A stretch of 22,293 nucleotides of DNA from JACNLN01 sp964626495 (GCA_964626495.1 CAZVFT010000039.1:1-22293), one strand, 5' to 3'; shown: positions 7,414-16,542, counted from the stretch's first letter. Translations and numbers: made by a program. Notes: generated by a model from the sequence alone, not told the origin.

Positions 7414-8310
7414 ATGAGGCTAATGAGATACATTATTTTCCTGTTCCTTTTCGGAATTAGATTCGTTTTATCACAGGTATTTTACACTTCCTGGATGGAA
7501 TATCCTCTTCCAGAAAAACTAAGTTCAAAAGGAATCATTCCTAAAATATTAACTGTAAATCAATTTGGTGATATTTATCTTCTAGACGATGAAAATTATT
7601 GGCTTGTCTGGATAAGCAAGGAGAAACAAACAATTCGGGTAGCAGGGGGGTGGGGGACAGAAAATGAAATGTTTGATCTTCCTACAGATCTGCATACATC
7701 TACCGGTCTGGACATTTATCTCTGTGATAACACAACCCACAGGCTGTTACGTTTTGATAAAAAACTCAATTTCATTGCTGAAATGGAAGTAAGTAATCTG
7801 TCACCAATTCCTATTCGATATCCTTACCAAATTGCCAGCAACTTTCTCGGTGAATTACTAATTGTCAGTTCTGAGACGTGGGAAATCAGTCTATTATCCA
7901 TTGATGGTCAATTTGTGACCCCATTTGGAGATGTTTCGTATGGTAGAAATAGATTTAACGAGATTGAGGATATAGCAGTCAATCCACGAAATGATGTAGG
8001 AGTTGTAGACATTGGAAGCGGATTGTTTAATGAATTGACCAGATCGGGTCTTATTTCACATCAAATTGCTTTGCCAGATTCCGGAAAGTTTCTAGTTCAG
8101 TGGTCAGATTTGGGATGGTTACTGATGAATATTGCAGGAACACTTTTTCTCCTGAATGAGAAGGAAAATTCATTTGTCGAAATACCTCAATTATCCTCAG
8201 ATGTGATGACATTAAATGTACTGGATTTTGATGTTGCTGAGGATATTCTCTACATTATTGACGATATTCATTCAATCATTTATACATCAACACTAAAACA
8301 AATTGAATAA
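7414..8310 (+). CDS. Secreted NHL/beta-propeller-like protein
   Basis: This 298-aa protein has a signal peptide (RYIIFLFLFGIRFVLSQ, about residues 5-21), so it is exported to the periplasm or surface. The mature part is made of short beta-rich repeats of NHL/propeller type: FGDIYLLDDENYWLVWIS (about 51-68), GLDIYLCDNTTHRLLRFDKK (about 105-124), GELLIVSSETWEISLLSIDG and DVGVVDIGSGLFNELTRSG, each a strand pair with a DxxxxxLxxxD-like turn. No catalytic motif is seen. The ATG has a GGAG 5 nt upstream. It opens a five-gene operon, and its stop codon lies inside the start of the next gene (8-nt overlap). It probably works with the two outer-membrane proteins that follow; the function is unknown. 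Confidence 0.7.
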   Translation: MRLMRYIIFLFLFGIRFVLSQVFYTSWMEYPLPEKLSSKGIIPKILTVNQFGDIYLLDDENYWLVWISKEKQTIRVAGGWGTENEMFDLPTDLHTSTGLDIYLCDNTTHRLLRFDKKLNFIAEMEVSNLSPIPIRYPYQIASNFLGELLIVSSETWEISLLSIDGQFVTPFGDVSYGRNRFNEIEDIAVNPRNDVGVVDIGSGLFNELTRSGLISHQIALPDSGKFLVQWSDLGWLLMNIAGTLFLLNEKENSFVEIPQLSSDVMTLNVLDFDVAEDILYIIDDIHSIIYTSTLKQIE

Positions 8311-11300
8311 ATCAATCTGTCTTATAACGCTTCTTTGTTCTATAGTGTTTTCACAGCCGATGCCCACCATCCAAACAGGTTGGTGTCAGGATTCTATCCT
8401 AATTTCGAAAGGTGACTCTATCTTTGTCCTTTCACATTCATTGATTCTTCAGAACACTGAGTCCATCATTTCGGAAGGTAAGCTTATCAATGACTACAAA
8501 CTTGACGCAATCGCAGGGATCATCACACTACATGAATCCGTCAGGAGTCGGACAAGCTCAGCCAGGCTCCCGACTGGTTCTGTCATTAACAAACATCTTT
8601 TCATCGTGGATTACGAATATATTGTATCACCATTTAAGGTTAGTTATGGTTCCGCATTTGAATTACTGCCCGAATTGAAAATGATGGGTGATCCTCAGCA
8701 AGATCGGAAATCTTTAAGACAACCTTCAAGGAGTGTAGAAGAACCTCTACCCCTCGTGACCGATGGTTCCATATTTCGAGGTATTTCAATATCATCTTTT
8801 GAAGGTATGTCCATGAGTGGGGGGTTGAGAATGAGTCTACAGGGACAATTAACGGATGATCTTACTGTTGTTGGAACTCTCTCTGATCAGAACTCTCCCA
8901 TACAACCGGAAGGAAATACTCAAACTCTTGAGGAAATAGATAAAGTATATCTTGAGATAAAACACCCATCTGCTAATATAGTGGCAGGTGATATTGATAT
9001 GAAATTGAATCGTGGTCAATATATAAGGGTAAATCGACGTCTGGAAGGAATTGCAGTTGATATTCATACAACAGGTTCACGAGCTGGGGGTTATCTGGCG
9101 GGATCAGATGGTAAATATCATCGAATGTACTTTCTTGGTGAGGAGCAAAATCAGGGACCATATACTCTTACATCTGAGAATGGTTCGAGAAATATTATTG
9201 TTCTGGCTGGTTCTGAGAGGGTCTGGATAGATGGTGAAAGGATGGAACGGGGAGAAAATAACGACTATATCATTGATTATTCAAGTGGTGTTATTACTTT
9301 TACAACGAACCAAATCATCAATGAAAACAGCCGGATTTATGTCGAATATGAATATTCTGATATGGTGTTTCCCCGTGAAATTGCTACCGTTTTTGCAGAT
9401 AAATCACTGTTTAACGGTAGATTGTCGTTTTCTTTGGGGTGGCTTCGGGAAAAGGATAATACGACGTCAGAATCGAGTTTTGGACTGTCTGATGAGGAAC
9501 GTGATATACTGAAAGGAGCGGGAGATGATGAAAGTCAGGCAAGGATATCTACGGTTTCTCTTGATTCCTCTGGTTGTTATCGTTATGAACCAAATCCTAA
9601 TATTTCGGGGGATTCAATTTTTGTGTATGTATGGCAAGAAGAAAGGGATTCAAACGAGGTTTACTATTCCGTTACATTTCATAATGTGGGAAGTAAAGGT
9701 GAATATTTGCGGAAAACATCGTCAGATGGGAAGATTTATTTTGAGTATGTTGCGGAATCACTCAGAGATTCTCACGCCGATCTTTATGTTCCATGGAAAG
9801 ATATAACAGCTCCCCAATCCCACGATCTTATGACCATTTCGAGTCAGTTATTACTTTGGGATTCAACCAAGATAAGTCTGGAACTGGCAGGCACGCAATT
9901 TGATCAAAATACGATTTCTTCTCGAGATGATCAGAATAATTTGGGATCAGGATCTGTACTGCAGTTTCAACACTATCAGAAAATCTCTGATCGTATGGGA
10001 GGTCTTCATATTAATATGATTAATCGGAGACAGGAAGACCGTTTTGTTCCATTACAGCGTGATCGGAAAGTGGAATTTAATCGTGAGTGGAATTTAACGA
10101 ATCAAAACAGTCTCGTAACCAGTGGGGAAGAAAATTTAACAAAAATTACCCTTGTCCATACTATCGGGAAACAAAACTCCTCAATTTCCTATGGAAGTTT
10201 CAGGGATAAGATTAATTCATCAGCACGATGGGAGGGGATAGCAAAATGGTCATTGAAATGGATCCCCAGTCTTGAGATAAATATCACCGATGTATCTACG
10301 ACAAGCAACCTGGGTGGGCATTCTGAGGAGAAAAATTGGATTCGTCACCGGGTTCACACACTTCTGTTACCGGGGAAAATTCAACCATATTTCAAATATG
10401 ATTATGAGCAAAGGAGTAAAGATTACACATTCCGTGAAACATCTGGTGGTGTGAATATAAAAGGGAGGAATACCCAATCAACATTTGGACTAACACATCG
10501 ATCCGATTACGATTATTCATTGGATAAAGACGATTGGAAAGAATTTTCAGAAGGTGTGGTAGGAGAGATGAATATTAAAGGCAGGTGGACATCGGGATAT
10601 CGAATCAGTTTGTTATTCAAGCAACGGTTTAAATCGTACTCAGATAATAAAGATAATATAAATTTTACTTTGGCGCGTGGAACCTTTGGGTATTCCCCTA
10701 GAAATAGCTTTTTCAATACGACTTTTGATTTTAAGGTAGAGCAATCTCTTTTTGAGCAAAAAATTGCCGTTTATGATTCTGTGACTGATGGACTTGGAAA
10801 TTATCGATATGACCCTGACTATCAAATGTTTGTTTCTGACCCTGGTGGCAATTTCGTACGCTACTTCATTCCCTCTGGCGATAGAGTACCCGCTTCTCAT
10901 GTAATGACAGGACTCAGATTCTCCATTGATTTTAGGAGAAAAAATTACTCCCTTCTAAAAAATATTCTCTGGAAAGTAAATGTCAATACAGATTTCAATG
11001 GATCTGAAGTTGGTTACCGGTATATAATTCAGCCAACATTGACTATGGATGATGTTCAGCGATCTCGAGTTCATTTTCAACAGGAAATAAATTATTTGCC
11101 GAGAAGAAGTTTACGGAAATGGAGGGTTACAACACTTTTTCATCAAAACTTATATTCCCCTAATTCATCGGAAACTGATCTGGGAAAGAATGCTTCAGTA
11201 GTATTGAATGTGGAAGAGCCATTAACTAAAGAAGTAATTTTTAAAGGTGAGGGGATGGTAAAAAAAGATGAAATCCAATCCACAAGCCTATTTCGTGAGA

Positions 11301-11713
11301 GGAATGTCGAAGGGTGGCAACTATCCACAGGGGTACGATGGAAACCAAATATGGAAATTGAGATTGGTGGTGATCTTTATTCAGGGATGGATTCTGGTAC
11401 TCATTTAAATAGTCACTTTGCAGCTGACTTACTTGGTGTGGGCATTCAGTCAGTGATTTTCATCCAGAGGAAGGGTCGGATTCACGGGTCTCTGGATATA
11501 TTTAAAGTTAGCAGATCAGGTGATCTGGAGACTACTCTTCCTCTGGAAGCTGCCCGAGGAATGCAGATTGGAAATACCGTCAGAGGATCTGTTATGGGGT
11601 TGTTATCCTTTGGGAAGAATCTGTCAGCAAATATCAACATAAGTTACACTAAAAACCCTCTTCATCTTAACCCAATTATAAGGCTGAATGGAGAAATCCG
11701 TGCGAATTTTTAA
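8303..11713 (+). CDS. Large outer-membrane beta-barrel-like protein of unknown function
   Basis: This 1136-aa protein has a signal peptide (residues 2-17, cut after VFSQ). An N-terminal soluble part runs to about 130. A conserved region at about 150-360 includes SDQNSPIQPEG (194-204), an EIDKVYL strand, and VLAGSERVWIDG (300-311) followed by an IIDYSSGVITFT hairpin. About 700 residues of alternating polar/aromatic strands follow, ending ...RLNGEIRANF with a terminal Phe, as in outer-membrane barrel proteins. The same N-terminal pattern occurs, to my knowledge, in uncharacterised Bacteroidetes/FCB proteins of similar size. The start is a TTG inside the stop of the propeller gene, with no ribosome binding site; it is the only start that keeps the signal peptide. 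The 3' end overlaps the Omp85-like gene by 26 nt. A translocon or surface role is inference. Confidence 0.7.
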   Translation: MNKSICLITLLCSIVFSQPMPTIQTGWCQDSILISKGDSIFVLSHSLILQNTESIISEGKLINDYKLDAIAGIITLHESVRSRTSSARLPTGSVINKHLFIVDYEYIVSPFKVSYGSAFELLPELKMMGDPQQDRKSLRQPSRSVEEPLPLVTDGSIFRGISISSFEGMSMSGGLRMSLQGQLTDDLTVVGTLSDQNSPIQPEGNTQTLEEIDKVYLEIKHPSANIVAGDIDMKLNRGQYIRVNRRLEGIAVDIHTTGSRAGGYLAGSDGKYHRMYFLGEEQNQGPYTLTSENGSRNIIVLAGSERVWIDGERMERGENNDYIIDYSSGVITFTTNQIINENSRIYVEYEYSDMVFPREIATVFADKSLFNGRLSFSLGWLREKDNTTSESSFGLSDEERDILKGAGDDESQARISTVSLDSSGCYRYEPNPNISGDSIFVYVWQEERDSNEVYYSVTFHNVGSKGEYLRKTSSDGKIYFEYVAESLRDSHADLYVPWKDITAPQSHDLMTISSQLLLWDSTKISLELAGTQFDQNTISSRDDQNNLGSGSVLQFQHYQKISDRMGGLHINMINRRQEDRFVPLQRDRKVEFNREWNLTNQNSLVTSGEENLTKITLVHTIGKQNSSISYGSFRDKINSSARWEGIAKWSLKWIPSLEINITDVSTTSNLGGHSEEKNWIRHRVHTLLLPGKIQPYFKYDYEQRSKDYTFRETSGGVNIKGRNTQSTFGLTHRSDYDYSLDKDDWKEFSEGVVGEMNIKGRWTSGYRISLLFKQRFKSYSDNKDNINFTLARGTFGYSPRNSFFNTTFDFKVEQSLFEQKIAVYDSVTDGLGNYRYDPDYQMFVSDPGGNFVRYFIPSGDRVPASHVMTGLRFSIDFRRKNYSLLKNILWKVNVNTDFNGSEVGYRYIIQPTLTMDDVQRSRVHFQQEINYLPRRSLRKWRVTTLFHQNLYSPNSSETDLGKNASVVLNVEEPLTKEVIFKGEGMVKKDEIQSTSLFRERNVEGWQLSTGVRWKPNMEIEIGGDLYSGMDSGTHLNSHFAADLLGVGIQSVIFIQRKGRIHGSLDIFKVSRSGDLETTLPLEAARGMQIGNTVRGSVMGLLSFGKNLSANINISYTKNPLHLNPIIRLNGEIRANF

Positions 11714-13115
11714 TATCATTATATTCATAATCTTTTCTATTTCGACTGGCATTTCTCAGGATAATGAGATTTATCTGAAATTCCAGGGAGATCGGGAAGA
11801 AGAAATAACAGCAACAACAATAGAGGAGGTAGATGAACACCTCAATTCGCTTCTTCGGCAATATGCTGATGAAGGATACTGGCAGGTTCAAATTACCTGT
11901 TGTGGTCTCGAGAGAAAAATGGAAAGTAAAGGTACGATTCTTTCCCTCTGGTGTGTAGACAATTTTGAGCAAATCACTATTGATACAGTTGCAGTAATGG
12001 GACAAACATTCATTCGTCCATCCATCTGGAAAAATATCTTTGCACCTATATCATCAATGCCAGCAGATATTACCACATTAAAACGTGTAAAAAACATTCC
12101 AAGGATGTACAGTTTTTTTAATTTCACATCAGAACCGCAATATGCAAAGACTGATAAATTAGATATTGCCTTAGTTGTTTCTGTTCAGGAGAGTTTTAAC
12201 AGCAGGTTTATTGGAACAATAGGATATCAACCTGAGAGAAACAAAAAGGATAGACTGATAGGCGATATCCAGGTTCATCTTGAAAATACCTTCGGTACCG
12301 CATCGAAAGCCAATTTCTGGTGGTACAGGAAGGATGAACAATCGCAGGTTTTGTCTGTCTCTTATGAAGAACCGTTTATTTGGAAACTTAATTTTGGCGG
12401 GAGATTTCATTTCTATCAGAATCTCCAGGATGGGTTGTACGTACAGAGGAAGTTTGGGATATCGGTTATCAAGAATTCTCAAAAGCTGGGTAAATGGTAT
12501 ATTGGTGGGGAAAAGCAAGAAGTTACTGCTACTCCCACAGGAGATAGTTTGGGAATTGCAGATCACACGGTTCGAACTTTCTCGATTGAAAATGAGTGGG
12601 ACAGTCGGAATGCACTTTGGAATGCTTCAAGAGGATTTTATCTCAGGTGGATGGTAAACCTTGGAGATTTCAATACTGCAGGTGGTAAAAAATCCATTCT
12701 ATCACGGTTTGAATCCCAATGGGAATGGTTGGGAAGATTGAAAAAACGGTGGATTTTTTCATTATCAGGATACGGATGTATGGCATATATTTATAATGAT
12801 CAGAACCTGCCGGAAAGTGAGAAGATCAGGTATGGAGGTGCCAGGACTCTTCGAGGCTATTTTGAAGAACAATTTTTGTCTGATTGGGTGATTTTAAGTA
12901 GTTTAGAGGTTCGCTATAAGCTGGGGCAGGTGAACCGATTTTATACTTTTATTGACCTGGCATTTCAGGAAATTATTACTCCACTACCTTTAGGGTACGG
13001 TATTGGGTTGTTACAGAAAACACCTTTAGGAATTCTTCAACTGGATTATGCCCTTGGTCGGGATGACAAAATGTCAAATGGAAAAGTTCATATGAGACTC
13101 ATCGGGGAATTTTGA
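11688..13115 (+). CDS. Compact Omp85/TamA-like outer-membrane protein
   Basis: This 475-aa protein has a signal peptide (about residues 6-23, ending ISTGISQ). Its N-terminal part, about 25-160, looks like one or two POTRA-type units (LNSLLRQYADEGYWQVQI; ITIDTVAVMGQTFIRPSIW...). About 16 predicted strands follow, with the Omp85 loop-6 motif as LRGY (L388-R389-G390-Y391), preceded by YGGARTL, and a C-terminal Phe (KVHMRLIGEF). This fits the BamA/TamA/FhaC superfamily, which inserts or transports proteins at the outer membrane. At 475 aa it is much shorter than BamA (about 800), so it is probably not the main BamA. The ATG has AAGG 4 nt upstream, inside the preceding gene. It overlaps the RNase R start by 1 nt (TGATG). 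Confidence 0.8.
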   Translation: MEKSVRIFNIIIFIIFSISTGISQDNEIYLKFQGDREEEITATTIEEVDEHLNSLLRQYADEGYWQVQITCCGLERKMESKGTILSLWCVDNFEQITIDTVAVMGQTFIRPSIWKNIFAPISSMPADITTLKRVKNIPRMYSFFNFTSEPQYAKTDKLDIALVVSVQESFNSRFIGTIGYQPERNKKDRLIGDIQVHLENTFGTASKANFWWYRKDEQSQVLSVSYEEPFIWKLNFGGRFHFYQNLQDGLYVQRKFGISVIKNSQKLGKWYIGGEKQEVTATPTGDSLGIADHTVRTFSIENEWDSRNALWNASRGFYLRWMVNLGDFNTAGGKKSILSRFESQWEWLGRLKKRWIFSLSGYGCMAYIYNDQNLPESEKIRYGGARTLRGYFEEQFLSDWVILSSLEVRYKLGQVNRFYTFIDLAFQEIITPLPLGYGIGLLQKTPLGILQLDYALGRDDKMSNGKVHMRLIGEF

Positions 13116-15202
13116 TGCGTAATAAAATCATCAACTTTTTTAAACAAAACCCGAATCAATCTTTTAGAATCCGGCAATTAGCTGGCATTCTTGGGGTGAA
13201 AAAGTCTGCATACCGTCAGTTCCGACAGACGTTGAAATTACTAATGGATGAGGGAAAGGTTGCTCGCGTGCACGGCAACAAATATGTTCTTGCGACTATC
13301 CAGAATAAAAAAGTGGGGGAACTTGCATACAATCGGAGAGGTTTTGGCTTTGTAATGACTGGAGATGAGAAGGATATTTTTATTGCTTCAAAAAATCTTA
13401 TGGGAGCTATTAATGGAGATGTGGTGGAGGTCTTGTGTTTGCCATCTGACCCTCAGAAGCCTGAAGGGAAAATTTCAAAGATTATTGAACGGAAAAAAGA
13501 TCAATTTGTCGGAACTGTCTATTTTTATAAAAAAACCCCTTATCTCGAAATTGAACCTGTCACTCCAAGACGGGGGATCCGGATTGTCGATTCTAATGGG
13601 TTGAAATTAAAAGCGAAAGATATAGTATCAGTAAAAGTAACCGATTGGGGACGTTCCTGGGAATCTATTCGGGTAGCAGTTATAAAATTTATCGGCGTTA
13701 TTGATAATCCTGCAGACGATATGACCTATATCTGCCACAAATATGATCTCCAGCCCAGATTTCCAGATAATGTTCTGAATGAGGTTCGTCACTTCAATAC
13801 TAAAGCTATAGATGATGAAATTCCAAAAAGATTAGATTTGAGTAGTTTAAAGTGTATTACCATTGATCCTGAAGATGCCAGAGATTTTGATGATGCCATT
13901 TCCCTGGATCTGGACTCTAAAGGAAATTACGTGCTGGGAATTCACATAGCTGATGTCAGCCACTTTGTTCGTAGGGGATCTGAACTGGATCGGGAAGCGA
14001 GAAACAGAGGTACTTCAGTTTATTTTGGAGAAGGAACTGTTCATATGCTTCCTGAACTTCTTTCGGCTGACTTGTGTTCTCTGAAGTATAATGAAAATCG
14101 ATTGGCAGTCTCTGTATTGCTAACATTGAATAAAAAATTTAAAGTGATTGATGAAGCCTTTCACCTTTCAGTGGTGCGTATCCATCATCGATTTGCCTAT
14201 CGGCAGGTGCAATCCATACTTGATGGAGAACATGAATCCGAATATTCTGATATGTTGAAAAAGTTACAGTCAATTGCCTATTCACTGTTACAACAACGCC
14301 AGAAGTTGGGAAGCATCGATTTTGATATTCCCGAACCCATCTTCAAATTTAGAGGAAGCGGTATCCCCCACGAAATCATTCCCAGTGAACGATTAGACAG
14401 TCATCGAATCGTTGAGGAATGCATGCTGTTGGCAAATCGAGTGGTTGCAGAGAAAGTTCCAACTGTTCGAGATGGTAAATTACCCTTCATCTATCGAATT
14501 CATGACAAACCGCCGAAAAGTGATGTGGAAAAGTTTCTAAGTGTGTTACGTCGCTTTCACTTCTATCAAATAGAAAATAGGGAATTACACCCTGGAGAGT
14601 TCAGAAAGATTTTATCGAGTGTAGAGGAATCACCGTATAAAAATCTTATCGAAACTCTTGCTCTTCGTACAATGACAAAAGCCATATACAGTTCAGAAAA
14701 TCGGGGACACTACGGTCTGGCATTTCCATGTTACACGCATTTTACATCACCTATACGACGATATCCCGATCTGGTTGTACACAGATTATTGAAACAGTAC
14801 ATTATAGATAAAGCAGACAGAGATGAGGGAGTGACAATATCTTACTTATCGAAAGTAGCATCTCAATCAACAAATGCGGAAGTACAGGCAATGGAAGCAG
14901 AACGGGATTATATAAAGTTGAAACAAATTCGCTGGCTTTCTCAACATATTGGCGAAAAATTTAAGGGATTAATTTCGGGGATCATCAAAAATGGTATGTT
15001 TATAGAACTCAAAGATTCATTGGTTGAGGGATTCATCCATATCGAATGGCTGATTGATGATTATTATGTTTATGATGAATCGGATTATTCACTGATCGGA
15101 AAACGTTACAAATTCAAATATCAACTGGGGGACGAGATAGAAATTATTGTGAAAGATGTCAATCTTAAACTAGGACAGGCAAATTTCAAGGTAGTGGATT
15201 GA
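13115..15202 (+). CDS. rnr: Ribonuclease R (RNB-family 3'-5' exoribonuclease)
   Basis: RNase R degrades structured RNA from the 3' end in the cytoplasm. The 695-aa protein has an N-terminal winged-helix region (IRQLAGILGVKKSAYRQF, about 18-35) and a cold-shock domain (GFGFVMTGDEKDIFIA, about 75-90). The RNB domain has the catalytic run IDPEDARDFDD (D251, D257, D259, D260), then GIHIADVSHFV and FTSPIRRYPDLVVHRLL, and a C-terminal S1 domain follows (GLISGIIKNGMFIEL). It is slightly shorter than E. coli RNase R because it lacks the long basic tail. I use the ATG at 13115, which shares its A with the preceding TGA stop and has GGGGA about 7 nt upstream; a TTG one codon earlier is not preferred. 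It is coupled to an envelope operon, which is noteworthy. Confidence 0.95.
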   Translation: MRNKIINFFKQNPNQSFRIRQLAGILGVKKSAYRQFRQTLKLLMDEGKVARVHGNKYVLATIQNKKVGELAYNRRGFGFVMTGDEKDIFIASKNLMGAINGDVVEVLCLPSDPQKPEGKISKIIERKKDQFVGTVYFYKKTPYLEIEPVTPRRGIRIVDSNGLKLKAKDIVSVKVTDWGRSWESIRVAVIKFIGVIDNPADDMTYICHKYDLQPRFPDNVLNEVRHFNTKAIDDEIPKRLDLSSLKCITIDPEDARDFDDAISLDLDSKGNYVLGIHIADVSHFVRRGSELDREARNRGTSVYFGEGTVHMLPELLSADLCSLKYNENRLAVSVLLTLNKKFKVIDEAFHLSVVRIHHRFAYRQVQSILDGEHESEYSDMLKKLQSIAYSLLQQRQKLGSIDFDIPEPIFKFRGSGIPHEIIPSERLDSHRIVEECMLLANRVVAEKVPTVRDGKLPFIYRIHDKPPKSDVEKFLSVLRRFHFYQIENRELHPGEFRKILSSVEESPYKNLIETLALRTMTKAIYSSENRGHYGLAFPCYTHFTSPIRRYPDLVVHRLLKQYIIDKADRDEGVTISYLSKVASQSTNAEVQAMEAERDYIKLKQIRWLSQHIGEKFKGLISGIIKNGMFIELKDSLVEGFIHIEWLIDDYYVYDESDYSLIGKRYKFKYQLGDEIEIIVKDVNLKLGQANFKVVD

Positions 15203-15204
15203 AA

Positions 15205-16233
15205 ATGAGTAAAATTTTCAACATTTTATTTTATATCTTACTGATTGTAACATTTTTTTTCTTACTATCCTGTTTTGGGTATAAGCCAAGAGCAAAAGGG
15301 GTTCAAAACGAAATATTGGTATTTGTTTCTGATGAGGATAAAGAAGGTATTATTCCGATTTTGGACTCAGTCTTTAACAGAATCTGTTATACCCCACAAC
15401 CTGAATCTGTTTTTGAAATCCGATACCTATCGCCTGAGGAATTTCAAGATCGAAAAAGCAATTATAACATCATTGTGGCAGCTATTTTAGAGATAAGAGA
15501 TAATACTGGTGATAAGCTGATTCAAGATCTACTTCCGGCATCCCAGTTTGAAATGGTGACAAAAGGTGAAAATCAAATTTTCACAAAAATGAATCTGTAT
15601 TCCCGTGGACAGATATTTGCAATTTTTGCAGGAATCAGTCGGGAGGAGCTGGAAACATCAGCGATACAGAAAAAAGATGTGATATATGATCATTTCGATC
15701 AGGCATTTCTTGAACGGGAAAATAAGCACATTTTTCAGAGAATGGAGCAAAAGAAATTAAGCGAAGAACTTGGAGAGAAAAACGGCTGGAGAATGCGAAT
15801 TCAGCACGATTATATCATCATTCGCGAAGATAGTCTGAATAACTTTCTCTGGATTGGAAGGGCATTTCCGTATCGATGGATTTCTGTTCACTGGATTGAG
15901 CAAACATCAAATCTATTTTTAAATAGAGATCTAGCACTAAAGTTAAATAAGGAATATCCACAACAATTTTATGGGGCGATTTCATTTACTGACCATTTTT
16001 TAACGATTGAGGAAACATTTTTCAATCACTGGTCAGCCTGGCGGATTCAGGGATTGTGGGAACACAAGAAGAAAACGATGGGAGGACCATTTATTTCCTA
16101 CATATTTTACGATGGAGTTACAGACAGAATTTATCACATCAACCTTCTTATTTATAATCCTGGTAATCCTAAAGTAATTCTCCTGAGACAAATGGATATC
16201 ATTGCTCAAACTTTTACAATCTGTGAAAATTAA
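15205..16233 (+). CDS. DUF4837-family lipoprotein
   Basis: This 342-aa predicted lipoprotein has a hydrophobic signal (residues 4-21) followed by the lipobox LLSC with the lipidated Cys at 23. The downstream pattern is a small EILVFVSDEDKEGIIPILDSVF opening, a TPQPESVFEIRYLSPEEF block, a strand of the NYNIIVAAIL type, and a C-terminal WRIQGLWEHKKKTMGGPFISYIFYD region. This matches the DUF4837 family of Bacteroidetes and related phyla, whose function is unknown. I chose the ATG at 15205, 2 nt after the RNase R stop; a TTG at 15199 is also in frame. It is the last gene of the operon that starts at 7414, followed by a 309-nt gene-free gap. Lgt in this window would lipidate it. Confidence 0.82.
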   Translation: MSKIFNILFYILLIVTFFFLLSCFGYKPRAKGVQNEILVFVSDEDKEGIIPILDSVFNRICYTPQPESVFEIRYLSPEEFQDRKSNYNIIVAAILEIRDNTGDKLIQDLLPASQFEMVTKGENQIFTKMNLYSRGQIFAIFAGISREELETSAIQKKDVIYDHFDQAFLERENKHIFQRMEQKKLSEELGEKNGWRMRIQHDYIIIREDSLNNFLWIGRAFPYRWISVHWIEQTSNLFLNRDLALKLNKEYPQQFYGAISFTDHFLTIEETFFNHWSAWRIQGLWEHKKKTMGGPFISYIFYDGVTDRIYHINLLIYNPGNPKVILLRQMDIIAQTFTICEN

Positions 16234-16367
16234 TTTATCCATGATTTTCATAATCAATGTTATATTTTCACTTGGGAAATTTATATTGAGAACTACTAAC
16301 AGCCTTAAATGAGAATATAAGCGAGGATAGAGATATCATGATGCTATATAATTATGTAAAACAGCCA

Positions 16368-16388
16368 ATCCCGAGTTTTTATCGGGAT
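16368..16388 (+). terminator. Perfect 7-bp hairpin, possible terminator of the upstream operon
   Basis: ATCCCGA (16368-16374) and TCGGGAT (16382-16388) form a perfect stem around the 7-nt loop GTTTTTA. The site lies 134 nt after the DUF4837 stop. There is no T-run after the stem, so it is not a classical intrinsic terminator; the T-run is in the loop. It could also be a small palindromic repeat. Confidence 0.35.
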
Positions 16389-16491
16389 AATTATTTAATG
16401 GATAGTTTTTACATTTTACATATTTACGTTTTATCAACGATATCCTACTCAAGTTCCACTAATGTTTTATTAATAACCATAAAGCTGACTA

Positions 16492-16522
16492 ACCTACCCC
16501 ACGCCGTGCGGGGCTAGCAGGT
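16492..16522 (+). repeat. GC-rich interrupted palindrome before the rmlD-like start
   Basis: CCCC (16497-16500) and GGGG (16510-16513) pair around ACGCCGTGC, and the outer ACCT (16492-16495) pairs with AGGT (16519-16522) across a bulge. The block is a GC-rich island in AT-rich surroundings and ends 20 nt before the start codon at 16543, so it lies in the probable leader of the operon. It may be a palindromic repeat copy or a leader hairpin. Confidence 0.4.
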
Positions 16523-16542
16523 GAATTAATCAGGTTAATACA

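Larger units (their letters stand above)
16234..16542 (+). promoter_or_regulatory. Intergenic region upstream of the glycan operon
   Basis: This 309-nt gene-free AT-rich stretch separates the two operons. It holds two palindromic sites (16368-16388 and 16492-16522, listed separately) and no ORF with a coding pattern. The promoter of the rmlD-like operon should lie here. I see no -35/-10 or Bacteroidetes-type TTTG/TAnnTTTG pair that I would assign with confidence. Confidence 0.4.

Noticed and set aside
9231..9806. Two 93-codon frames inside the 1136-aa gene, same strand.
   Set aside because: They are out of frame with a gene that has a continuous signal-peptide-to-Phe reading and show no domain pattern.
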